Under the pieces are notes generated by a model. The model was given only the letters and a program-made list of their open reading frames with translations. It did no database searches and was not told the DNA's origin. Below, piece by piece: positions 50,845-58,824 of a stretch of DNA of 64,000 bases. Both the position numbers and the translations under genes were made by a program. Origin of the DNA: Streptomyces sp. NBC_00510. Its GTDB lineage: Bacteria; Actinomycetota; Actinomycetes; Streptomycetales; Streptomycetaceae. Location: the NCBI GenBank assembly GCA_036013505.1, contig CP107851.1:7426001-7490000 (forward strand), given 5' to 3'. Within the stretch, counting starts at the first letter, position 1. Each line of letters starts with the position of its first letter.

Positions 50845-51521
50845 GCCGCGGCGACCAGCGCCCGCATCACCCGCTCGTCCTCGTCCATCTCGGGGTGCCA
50901 CTGCACCCCCAGCACGAAGCGGTCGCCCGGCAGCTCCACGGCCTCCGGCGTGCCGTCCTCGGCGTGGGCGCCGACCACCAGCCCCCGGCCCAGGGTGTCC
51001 ACCGCCTGGTGGTGGTACGTGGGCACCGTCATGGCCTCCGGCACCGCCTCCGCGTAGCGCGTGCCGGGGACGGGCTTGACGGTGTGGCCGCCGAACGCGC
51101 CCACCCGGGGGCCGCGGTGACCGTCGATGTGCTGCACGAGCGTGCCGCCGAGGGCGACGTTGAGCAGTTGCATGCCCCGGCAGATGCCCAGCAGGGGCAC
51201 CCCGGCGGCTAGGGCGGCGTCGAGGAGGGCGAGCTCCCAGGCGTCACGCTCCCGCGCGGGCGGGTCGGTGCGCGGGTCGGGCTCGGCGCCGTAGCGCGCG
51301 GGCTCGACGTCCGGGCCGCCCGCGATCACCAGCCCGTCCAGCCGGGCCACGGCGTCCGCGGCGTGGGCGGGGTCGTCCGGCGGGAGCAGCGCGGCGAGGC
51401 CGCCGGAACGCCGTACGAGCAGCGGGTACCCGGCGGGGAGCAGGGCGGCGGGCAGGTCCCAGCCGCCCCAGCGGGCTGAGTCGACCCAGTAGGTGCTGAC
51501 ACCGATCAGCGGACGGGCCAC
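50826..51521 (-). CDS. Class I glutamine amidotransferase (gamma-glutamyl amide hydrolase, PuuD-like)
   Basis: This 231-residue hydrolase has nucleophile Cys114 in LLGICRGMQLLN and partner His209/Glu211 in GVQWHPEMD, giving the C26-peptidase triad. PuuD enzymes cleave gamma-glutamyl-GABA or related gamma-glutamyl amides to glutamate. It is divergent from the gamma-glutamyl ligase gene, so ligase, dehydrogenase and hydrolase make a complete gamma-glutamylation route for an amine. The GTG has GGGAGG upstream. Confidence 0.93.
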   Translation of the reverse strand: MARPLIGVSTYWVDSARWGGWDLPAALLPAGYPLLVRRSGGLAALLPPDDPAHAADAVARLDGLVIAGGPDVEPARYGAEPDPRTDPPARERDAWELALLDAALAAGVPLLGICRGMQLLNVALGGTLVQHIDGHRGPRVGAFGGHTVKPVPGTRYAEAVPEAMTVPTYHHQAVDTLGRGLVVGAHAEDGTPEAVELPGDRFVLGVQWHPEMDEDERVMRALVAAAVTAAA

Positions 51522-51626
51522 GGGAGCCTCCCTGCGACGCGCGGATTTCTTCTTGCACCGTACCCAACTGGGCCCCGGGCCCGTACTTTTGGATCACCTG
51601 TCGGCCGGTAGGAGAGGTGATCACCC

Positions 51627-53003
51627 GTGGTGCACCGAACAGCCCCGCTCAGCACCGACGACCTGCGACGACGTGTCGACTCCGGAGAGATCGACACGGT
51701 GGTCGTCGCCTTCACCGACATGCAGGGCCGGCTGCAGGGCAAGAGGTTCGCCGCAGGGCACTTCCTCGACGACGTCCTGGAGCACGGCACCGAGGGGTGC
51801 AACTACCTGCTGGCCGTCGACGCCGACATGAACACCGTGGACGGCTACGCCCTGTCCTCCTGGGAACGGGGCTACGGCGACTTCGCCATGCACCCCGACC
51901 TCGGCACCCTGCGGATCACCCCCTGGGACGCCGCCACCGCGCTCGTCATCGCCGACCTGCGGCTGCTGGACCACGGCTCCACGCCGGTGGCCCCCTCACC
52001 CCGGCAGATCCTGCGCCGCCAGACCGAGCGGCTCGCCGAGCGCGGCTGGTCCGCGTACGCGGGCACCGAGCTGGAGTTCATCGTCTTCAAGGACACCTAC
52101 GAGCAGGCCTGGACGAACGGCTACCGCGACCTGACCCCCGCCAACCAGTACAACGTCGACTACTCCCTGCTCGGCACCGGCCGCGTGGAGCCGCTGCTGC
52201 GCCGCATCCGCAACGAGATGGGCGCCGCCGGGATGCGCGTGGAGTCCGCCAAGGGCGAGTGCAACCTCGGCCAGCACGAGATCGCCTTCCGCTACGACGA
52301 GGCCCTGGTCACCTGCGACCAGCACAGCGTCTACAAGACCGGCGCCAAGTCGATCGCCGCGCAGGAGGGGTACTCCCTCACCTTCATGGCGAAGTACAAC
52401 GAACGCGAGGGCAACTCCTGCCACATCCACCTCTCGCTGCGCGACGAGGACGGGCGGCCGGTCTTCGCGGGCGACGAGCCGGGCGGCATGTCGGAGACGA
52501 TGCGGCACTTCCTGGCCGGGCAGCTCGCCGCGCTGCGCGACTTCTCCCTGCTGTACGCGCCCAACATCAACTCCTACAAGCGGTTCCGGCCCGGCTCCTT
52601 CGCCCCCACCGCCGTCGCCTGGGGCCCGGACAACCGCACCTGCGCCCTGCGCGTGGTCGGGCACTCCCCGTCCGCGCTGCGCCTGGAGAACCGCGTGCCG
52701 GGCGGCGACGTCAACCCCTACCTCGCCGTCGCCGGGATGATCGCCGCCGGCCTGCACGGCGTGGAGCAGAAGCTCACCCTTCCCGAGCCCGTCACGGGCA
52801 ACGCCTACGCCAGCGACGGCGTGGCGCACGTGCCGGCCACGCTGCGCGAGGCCGCCGAGCTGTGGGAGGCCAGCCCGATCGCCCGGGCGGCCTTCGGCGA
52901 CGAGGTCGTCGAGCACTACCTGAACATGGCCCGCGTCGAACAGGACGCGTACGACACCGCCGTGACCGACTGGGAGCGCTACCGCTCCTTCGAACGCATG
53001 TGA
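51627..53003 (+). CDS. glnA4: Glutamine synthetase-like gamma-glutamyl amine ligase (GlnA4 type)
   Basis: This 458-residue glutamine-synthetase-fold ligase joins glutamate to an amine other than ammonia. GTELEFIVFKD (about residues 148-158) supplies the metal-site Glu, and NSCHIHLSL (about 267-275), NSYKRFRPGSFAPT and RLENRVPGGDVNPYL complete the active site. The Asp/Glu bodyguard residues of true GlnA are altered. The position in the chromosome and the neighbours fit Streptomyces coelicolor GlnA4, characterised as a gamma-glutamylethanolamide synthetase; polyamine ligase GlnA3 is the closest alternative. The GTG follows GGAGAGG. The dehydrogenase gene starts at once downstream. Confidence 0.88.
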   Translation: MVHRTAPLSTDDLRRRVDSGEIDTVVVAFTDMQGRLQGKRFAAGHFLDDVLEHGTEGCNYLLAVDADMNTVDGYALSSWERGYGDFAMHPDLGTLRITPWDAATALVIADLRLLDHGSTPVAPSPRQILRRQTERLAERGWSAYAGTELEFIVFKDTYEQAWTNGYRDLTPANQYNVDYSLLGTGRVEPLLRRIRNEMGAAGMRVESAKGECNLGQHEIAFRYDEALVTCDQHSVYKTGAKSIAAQEGYSLTFMAKYNEREGNSCHIHLSLRDEDGRPVFAGDEPGGMSETMRHFLAGQLAALRDFSLLYAPNINSYKRFRPGSFAPTAVAWGPDNRTCALRVVGHSPSALRLENRVPGGDVNPYLAVAGMIAAGLHGVEQKLTLPEPVTGNAYASDGVAHVPATLREAAELWEASPIARAAFGDEVVEHYLNMARVEQDAYDTAVTDWERYRSFERM

Positions 53004-53011
53004 GGCAGCGA

Positions 53012-54397
53012 GTGCCCGAAGCACCCGAACCGCTCGAAGCGCTGGACGTGCTCAACCCGGCCACCGAGGAGGTGATCGCCACCGTCCCCGCGGCCCGCCG
53101 GGAGGACGTCGACGCCGCCGTCACCCGCGCGGCCCGCGCCCAGACCGCCTGGGCGGCCCTGGCCCCGGCCGACCGCGCGCGGCTGCTGCGGCGTTTCGCG
53201 GCCGTGGTCGACGCGCACGTGGAGGAACTGGCCGCCCTGGAGGTGCGAGAGGCGGGCCACACGGTGGGCAACGCCCGCTGGGAGGCCGGCAACGTCCGCG
53301 ATCTGCTCGACTACGCGGCGGGTGGCGTCGAACGGCTCAGCGGCCGGCAGATCCCGGTGCCCGGCGGCATCGACGTCACGTTCCTGGAACCACTCGGCGT
53401 CGTCGGCGTCATCGCGCCCTGGAACTTCCCCCTGCCCATCGCCGCCTGGGGGACCGCCCCGGCGCTAGCGGCGGGCAACGCGGTGATCCTCAAGCCCGCC
53501 GAGACCACCCCGCTGACCGCGCTGCGCCTGGCGGACCTGGCACTGGAGGCGGGACTGCCCGAGCACCTCTTCCAGGTGCTGCCCGGCCGGGGCCCGGTCG
53601 CGGGGGCGGCCCTGGTCGAGCACCCGGGCGTCGCGAAGATCGTCTTCACCGGGTCGACCCGCGTCGGCAAGCAGATCATGGCCTCGTGCGCCGGCACGCT
53701 CAAGCGGGTCACCCTGGAGCTCGGCGGCAAGTCGCCGAACATCGTCTTCGCCGACGCGGACCTCGACAAGGCCGCGGCGACCGCCCCGATGGCCTTCCTC
53801 GACAACGCCGGGCAGGACTGCTGCGCCCGCACCCGGATCCTGGTCCAGCGCCAGGTGTACGACCGCCTCATGGAACTGCTGGAGCCCGCCGTCCTGGCCG
53901 TCGGCGTCGGCGACCCCGCCGACCCCGCGACCGGCATGGGCCCGCTCATCTCCGCCGTGCAGCGCGACCGGGTCCGCGCCCACGTGGCCCCCGACGCGCC
54001 CGTCGCGATCCGCGGCACGGCTCCGGAGGGCAAGGGCTTCTGGTACCCGCCGACCGTGCTGACCCCCGCCGACCCGGCCGAGCGCGTCGCGGTGGAGGAG
54101 GTCTTCGGCCCGGTGGCCGTCGTGCTGCCCTTCGAGGACGAGGCCGACGCGCTGCGCCTTGCCAACGCCACCCCGTACGGCCTGTCGGGCTCGATCTGGA
54201 CCCGGGACGTCGGCCGCGCCCTGCGGCTGGCCCGGGGCACCGCCGCCGGCAACCTGTCGGTGAACTCCCACAGCTCGGTGCGCTACTGGACACCGTTCGG
54301 CGGGTTCAAGCAGTCGGGGCTCGGGCGCGAGCTCGGCCCGGACGCGCTGGCCGCCTTCACCGAGACCAAGAACGTCTTCATCAGCACGGAGGAGTGA
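53012..54397 (+). CDS. Aldehyde dehydrogenase
   Basis: This 461-residue NAD(P)-dependent dehydrogenase has the cofactor region APWNFP (about residues 135-140) and VFTGSTRVGK (about 211-220). Catalytic Glu236 is in LELGGKSPN and nucleophile Cys270 in NAGQDCCARTR. VEEVFGPV and GGFKQSGLGRELG complete the family. In this operon it probably oxidises the aldehyde derived from a gamma-glutamylated amino alcohol or polyamine. The start is GTG 53012 with GAGG six bases upstream; GTG 53000 would overlap the glnA4 stop. Confidence 0.93.
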   Translation: MPEAPEPLEALDVLNPATEEVIATVPAARREDVDAAVTRAARAQTAWAALAPADRARLLRRFAAVVDAHVEELAALEVREAGHTVGNARWEAGNVRDLLDYAAGGVERLSGRQIPVPGGIDVTFLEPLGVVGVIAPWNFPLPIAAWGTAPALAAGNAVILKPAETTPLTALRLADLALEAGLPEHLFQVLPGRGPVAGAALVEHPGVAKIVFTGSTRVGKQIMASCAGTLKRVTLELGGKSPNIVFADADLDKAAATAPMAFLDNAGQDCCARTRILVQRQVYDRLMELLEPAVLAVGVGDPADPATGMGPLISAVQRDRVRAHVAPDAPVAIRGTAPEGKGFWYPPTVLTPADPAERVAVEEVFGPVAVVLPFEDEADALRLANATPYGLSGSIWTRDVGRALRLARGTAAGNLSVNSHSSVRYWTPFGGFKQSGLGRELGPDALAAFTETKNVFISTEE

Positions 54398-54405
54398 TCC
54401 CGGCA

Positions 54406-55194
54406 ATGACGGAAGCAGAAGCAGTGGTGTGCCGCCGCCTGGTGGGCCGGACGGCGGTGGTCACCGGCGCCGGCAGCGGCATCGGGCTCGCCTCGGCGCG
54501 CCGGCTGGCCTCCGAGGGCGCGCACGTGGTGTGCGCCGACATCGACGAGGCCGCGGGCAAGGCGGCCGCCGAGGAGGTCGGCGGGCTGTTCGTCGAGGTC
54601 GACGTGACCGACGCCGGGCAGGTGGAGGCGCTGTTCAAGGCGGCGTACGACACCTACGGCTCGGTCGACGTCGCCTTCAACAACGCGGGCATCTCGCCCC
54701 CCGACGACGACTCGATCCTCACCACCGGCATCGACGCCTGGCGCCGCGTCCAGGAGGTCAACCTCACGTCGGTGTACCTGTGCTGCAAGGCGGCGCTGCC
54801 GTACATGCAGCGCCAGGGCAAGGGCTCGATCATCAACACCGCGAGCTTCGTGGCCGTCATGGGTGCGGCGACCTCGCAGATCTCGTACACCGCCTCCAAG
54901 GGCGGCGTGCTGGCGATGTCCCGCGAGCTGGGCGTGCAGTTCGCCCGGGAGGGCATCCGGGTCAACGCGCTGTGCCCGGGGCCGGTCAACACCCCGCTGC
55001 TGCGGGAGCTGTTCGCCAAGGACCCGGAGCGCGCCGCGCGCCGCCTGGTGCACATCCCGGTGGGCCGCTTCGCGGAGGCGGAGGAGATCGCCGCCGCCGT
55101 GGCCTTCCTCGCCAGCGACGACGCGTCCTTCATCACCGGAGCGGAGTTCCTGGTGGACGGGGGCATCGCGGGGGCGTACGTGACCCCTCTGTGA
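54406..55194 (+). CDS. Short-chain dehydrogenase/reductase
   Basis: This 262-residue classical SDR has the nucleotide motif TGAGSGIG (residues 20-27), NNAG (about 92-95), Ser147 and the catalytic pair Tyr161/Lys165 in ISYTASKGG. PGPVNTPLL and TGAEFLVDGG complete the family. It follows the aldehyde dehydrogenase by 8 bases. An alcohol dehydrogenase ahead of the aldehyde dehydrogenase would fit stepwise oxidation of a gamma-glutamyl amino alcohol such as glutamylethanolamide; this is an inference. GGAGGAG lies upstream of the ATG. Confidence 0.93.
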   Translation: MTEAEAVVCRRLVGRTAVVTGAGSGIGLASARRLASEGAHVVCADIDEAAGKAAAEEVGGLFVEVDVTDAGQVEALFKAAYDTYGSVDVAFNNAGISPPDDDSILTTGIDAWRRVQEVNLTSVYLCCKAALPYMQRQGKGSIINTASFVAVMGAATSQISYTASKGGVLAMSRELGVQFAREGIRVNALCPGPVNTPLLRELFAKDPERAARRLVHIPVGRFAEAEEIAAAVAFLASDDASFITGAEFLVDGGIAGAYVTPL

Positions 55195-55215
55195 CCGGGT
55201 GACTGACGGGAATCT

Positions 55216-55235
55216 TAAGGCCCGGGCCTTAGGGT
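55216..55235 (+). promoter_or_regulatory. Palindrome overlapping the -10 of the DUF2510 gene
   Basis: TAAGGCCCGGGCCTTA (55216-55231) is a perfect 16-bp palindrome whose right end runs into TAGGGT (55230-55235), the likely -10. Transcription would begin at the GTG (55242). Confidence 0.6.
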
Positions 55236-55241
55236 GACGCC

Positions 55242-56192
55242 GTGACCATGACGACCCCGCCCGGCTGGTACCCAGAGCCCGGGCAGACAGGCAACGGGCC
55301 CGCTCTGGAGCGCTGGTGGGACGGGACCGCGTGGACCGAGTACACCCGCACCGCCCCGCCCCCCGCCCCGGCGTTCGGCGCCGGGGCGCCGGGCTACCCG
55401 CAGTACCCCGGCGCGTTCCCCGCCGCTCCCCGCAAGCGGCGCGGCGGTCTGATAGCGATCGCCGTCGTCGCCGCGGTCGTGGTGGCCGGCGCGGTGATCG
55501 GAGGCGTCGTCGCCCTCGGCAGGGGCGGCGGCGACAGCGCGGACTCCGCCCGGCCCGCCCCCTCCCTCACGGCCCCCGGGCAGGGCCCGGAGGGCGACGA
55601 CGGCGGCCCGGGCGGTGGGGGTCCGGACGGCGGCGGCCCGCAGGACGTGCCCAAGAGCGAGCCCGGCTTCGCCCTGGACGCCGTCGACGGCGTCAGCCTG
55701 CCCGTGCCCGACGGCTGGACCGGCGCCACCAGCCGGTACGGGCTCGCGGAGCTCAGCGTGGGCGAGTACGCCTGCCCCGGCGACACCTCGAACACCTGCC
55801 TGCGCGGCGGCGTCTTCTCCATGCCCGCCTCGTCGGTGAAGCTGAAGTCCACCACCGCCGAGGCGGCGGCCAAGGAGGACATCGCCGGCAACGCCGAAGG
55901 GGCCTACGGCGGCAAGGTCTACGGCGACATCACCTCGCACACGCAGCTGCTGTCGCAGAAGGTCACGGTCGCCGGCGAGCAGGGCTACCTGGTGCGCTGG
56001 AAGGTCGTCACCGAAAGGGGCGACGACGGCTACGTCCAGTCGCTGGTGTTCCCCTCGCCGTCGGACCCCGACAGGCTCGTCCTGGTCCGCTACGGCTTCG
56101 ACATCAACCCCAAGGCGCCCGGCCTCGCCGTGATGGACGAGATCACCAAGGGCATCAAGGCCTCGGGCTCCGGCGGCGGCACCGGCGTGTGA
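55242..56192 (+). CDS. DUF2510 membrane-anchored protein
   Basis: This 316-residue protein has an N-terminal DUF2510 motif (PPGWYPEPGQ...ERWWDGTAWTEYTR, residues about 5-36), a Pro/Ala-rich spacer and a single membrane helix (GLIAIAVVAAVVVAGAVIGGVVAL, about 70-92). A Gly/Pro linker and an external domain with two cysteines (YACPGDTSNTCLRG) follow. DUF2510 is frequent on actinobacterial membrane proteins near secretion or envelope genes; the function is unknown. The start is GTG 55242 (leaderless by promoter position) or ATG 55248. Confidence 0.85.
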   Translation: MTMTTPPGWYPEPGQTGNGPALERWWDGTAWTEYTRTAPPPAPAFGAGAPGYPQYPGAFPAAPRKRRGGLIAIAVVAAVVVAGAVIGGVVALGRGGGDSADSARPAPSLTAPGQGPEGDDGGPGGGGPDGGGPQDVPKSEPGFALDAVDGVSLPVPDGWTGATSRYGLAELSVGEYACPGDTSNTCLRGGVFSMPASSVKLKSTTAEAAAKEDIAGNAEGAYGGKVYGDITSHTQLLSQKVTVAGEQGYLVRWKVVTERGDDGYVQSLVFPSPSDPDRLVLVRYGFDINPKAPGLAVMDEITKGIKASGSGGGTGV

Positions 56193-56250
56193 CCGCCGCC
56201 CCCACGCGCGGGCGCCCCGGTCCGGTCCGTCCGGCCGGGGCGTCCGGGCG

Positions 56251-57453
56251 TCAGAGGAACGTCTTGCCCTCGCCGCGGTACGTCGGCACCGCCCGCGTCA
56301 CCCGGTCGCCCTCGACCAGCTGCAGCGTGTCGAAGCGCTCGCACAGCTCGCCCGCCTTGGCGTGCCGGAACCACACCTTGTCACCGATGAGCAGGTCGTC
56401 GGCGGCCGTCCCGATCAGGGGCGTCTGCACCTCGCCCGGCCCCTCCTGGGGGTCGTAGCGCAGCCCCTCCGGCAGGTGGGGTACCGGCAGCCGGTCCCGG
56501 CCCGCCGCGCCCGAGGCCGGGTAGCCGCCGCCGAGGACGGTGACGACGCCCACACCCGGGCGGCGCACCACGGGCTGCGCGAACAGCGCGGCCGGACGGC
56601 CCCGGAAGGAGGTGTAGTTGTCGAACAGCCGCGGTACGTAAAGGCCCGACCCGGCGGCGATCTCCGTCACCGCGTCCTCGGCGGCCGTGCTCTGCACACT
56701 GCCCGTCCCGCCGCCGTTGACGAACTCCAGCCCGGGCGCCACCTCCCGCACCACCCGTACGACCTCCGCGCGCCGCGCCGCCAGCTCCCGGCGTGCCGTC
56801 GCCTGCATCAGCCGCACCGCGCGCGAGCGCAGCGGCCGGCCGGTGACCGAGTCGCCGACGCCGGCCACATGGCCCTCGTACGCCATGATCCCCACCAGCC
56901 TGAACCCGGGCCGCCGGGACACCTCGCGGGCCAGCGCGGCCATCTGCTCGGGCTGGTGGAGCGGGGAGCGCAGCGCCCCGATGCGGAGCCGGCCCCCCAG
57001 CATCTTCAGCGAGGTGTCCAGTTCCAGGCAGACCCGGACGATCTCGGAACCGCCCGCGCGCGAGGAGTCGATGAGGTCGAGCTGCGCCGCGTCGTCGACC
57101 ATGACGGTCACCGCGGCCGCCAGCTTCGGGTCCGCGGCCAGCTCCGCGTAGCCGGAACGATCCGCCGACGGGTACGCCATCAGGACGTCGTCGAAGCCCG
57201 ACCGCGCCAGCCACAGCGACTCGGCGAGGGTGAACGACATGATCCCCTCGAAGCCGTCCCGCTCCAGCACCCGCTCCAGGAGCGCGCGGCAGCGGACCGA
57301 CTTGGACGCCACCCGGATCGGCTTGCCGCCCGCCCTGCGGACCAGGTCGTCCGCGTTGGCGTCGAACGCCTCCAGGTCCACGATCGCCACCGGTGCGTCG
57401 AGGTGGGCGGTGGCCCGGTCGTACCGGGCGCGAGCTGCTCCGCGATCAGACAT
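56251..57453 (-). CDS. PLP fold-III amino acid deaminase/aldolase-like protein
   Basis: This 400-residue protein has an alanine-racemase-like N-terminal barrel with the PLP lysine in IRVASKSVRC (about residue 51) and a D-threonine-aldolase-like C-terminal domain. LMAYP, LELDTSLKMLGGRLRIGALRSP in part, MAYEGHVAGVGD and VNGGGTGSVQ are family stretches. Such proteins are annotated as amino acid deaminase/aldolase; the substrate is not established. No ribosome binding site precedes the ATG. A 22-bp palindrome lies 20 bases upstream, so regulation by an unlinked repressor is likely. Confidence 0.88.
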   Translation of the reverse strand: MSDRGAARARYDRATAHLDAPVAIVDLEAFDANADDLVRRAGGKPIRVASKSVRCRALLERVLERDGFEGIMSFTLAESLWLARSGFDDVLMAYPSADRSGYAELAADPKLAAAVTVMVDDAAQLDLIDSSRAGGSEIVRVCLELDTSLKMLGGRLRIGALRSPLHQPEQMAALAREVSRRPGFRLVGIMAYEGHVAGVGDSVTGRPLRSRAVRLMQATARRELAARRAEVVRVVREVAPGLEFVNGGGTGSVQSTAAEDAVTEIAAGSGLYVPRLFDNYTSFRGRPAALFAQPVVRRPGVGVVTVLGGGYPASGAAGRDRLPVPHLPEGLRYDPQEGPGEVQTPLIGTAADDLLIGDKVWFRHAKAGELCERFDTLQLVEGDRVTRAVPTYRGEGKTFL

Positions 57454-57472
57454 GCGCGAAGCTTGCCAGAAT

Positions 57473-57494
57473 GCCCCTACCGAGCGGTAGGGGC
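57473..57494. promoter_or_regulatory. 22-bp palindromic operator candidate
   Basis: GCCCCTACCG, two bases, CGGTAGGGGC: perfect 10-bp arms in the divergent region between the PLP enzyme gene and the proline-rich membrane protein gene. Confidence 0.65.
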
Positions 57495-57600
57495 AAGTGA
57501 TCCGTACTGACGCGTCGTGACGTCGCCGCGCCCAGTAGAGTGACGCCGCAGTCCATCGTGTGAACGGGCCGACCGCCGTGCGGCCGTGAGGGGGCACCGG

Positions 57601-58824
57601 GTGAGCGCCGGTTTCGACAGCGGGGGAGCGACCCCCCGGCCGAGCTGGTCCCCTCCGCGCCCCATACCGCCGCCCCCGGGCACCGCCCCGCACACCTCCG
57701 CCCCGGCCCACTGGGCCGCCTCCGCAGCCCCCGGCCGGGCGTCCGCGCCCTGGGCCGCCGCGGGCCCCGCCGCGTCCGGCGAGCCGGATGGCGGGCTGCC
57801 CCAGGAGCTGTACGGTACGACCCCCGCGCCGGCGCCCCCGTACCCGTGGCCCGCAGGCGAGCGGGGCCCCGTCGGCGTCGCCTACCCGGCCGGCCCCGTG
57901 CCGCCCCCGCCGCCCTCGGCCGTGCCCGGCGTGCCGCCCGTGCCCGGGCATCCCCCGGCCGCGGCCTGGTCCTCGCCCGTCCCGCCCTCCGCGCCGCCGC
58001 CGCACCCTCCCCGGCCGTCGCACGCGCCCTCGCACGCCGGCCGGGCGCGGCCGCGCCCGGCCGCCGCCGCCCTGTGCCTGGTGCTGGGCCTCGGCCTCCT
58101 CGGCGGCGCCGGCGCCGGGATGTGGATCAACCACGACCCGGCCGCGCCCACGCCCACGGCCGCGGAGGCGAGCAGGCGCGACTTCGCCCTCGCCCGCGGC
58201 CTGTGGCACAGCACGCCCGTCGACACGCTCTTCCCGCCCACCCTGCACGGCAAGGGCCTCGGCCCGGGCGGCGCCGAACGCACGTGGACCCGGATCGGCG
58301 TGGCGCCGGCCGGGGACTGCCAGGAGGCCTTCGACCCGCAGCTGGCCAAGGTGCTGCGCCCCGCGGGCTGCGTGAAGCTGCTGCGCGCCACGTACACCGA
58401 CGCCACGTCGAGCGCCGTGACCACGGTCGGACTGCTCGTCACGAAGGCGGACACCCCCGTGATGCGGAAACTGCGCGACCGCTGGTCCGCCGAACGCCTC
58501 GGATCCCGCGCGGATCTGATGCCCCGTCCGGTCGCCTTCCCGGGCACCGTCTCGGCCGGCTTCGGCGACCGCCAGCGCGCCAGCTGGACGGTCACGGTCG
58601 CCGCCGACCTCCCCGTCGTCGTGTACGCGGTGAGCGGCTTCGCCGACGGCCGCGAGATCGCCGCCCCGCAGCCCGCCGCCTCGGCCGTGACCGCGGGCGC
58701 CACGGCCGCGCCCGCCCAGGCCGGACTCGGCCACGAGGCCGATGCCCTGGCCGACGCCGTCGACAGCCGGGCCCGCCGTGCCGCGCGCTCGCTGACCGCC
58801 ACCCCGACGGGAGGTTCCGGATGA
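57601..58824 (+). CDS. Proline-rich membrane protein preceding a mycosin-like protease
   Basis: This 407-residue protein has a disordered Pro/Ala-rich cytoplasmic N terminus (about residues 1-150) and one membrane helix (AAALCLVLGLGLLGGAGAGMWI, about 155-176). An external domain with two cysteines (GDCQEAF, PAGCVKLL) ends in an Ala-rich helix. The GTG follows GAGGGGG. It is coupled to the protease gene by an ATGA overlap, so the external domain may be its partner or substrate. I do not recognise a named family. Confidence 0.85.
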   Translation: MSAGFDSGGATPRPSWSPPRPIPPPPGTAPHTSAPAHWAASAAPGRASAPWAAAGPAASGEPDGGLPQELYGTTPAPAPPYPWPAGERGPVGVAYPAGPVPPPPPSAVPGVPPVPGHPPAAAWSSPVPPSAPPPHPPRPSHAPSHAGRARPRPAAAALCLVLGLGLLGGAGAGMWINHDPAAPTPTAAEASRRDFALARGLWHSTPVDTLFPPTLHGKGLGPGGAERTWTRIGVAPAGDCQEAFDPQLAKVLRPAGCVKLLRATYTDATSSAVTTVGLLVTKADTPVMRKLRDRWSAERLGSRADLMPRPVAFPGTVSAGFGDRQRASWTVTVAADLPVVVYAVSGFADGREIAAPQPAASAVTAGATAAPAQAGLGHEADALADAVDSRARRAARSLTATPTGGSG

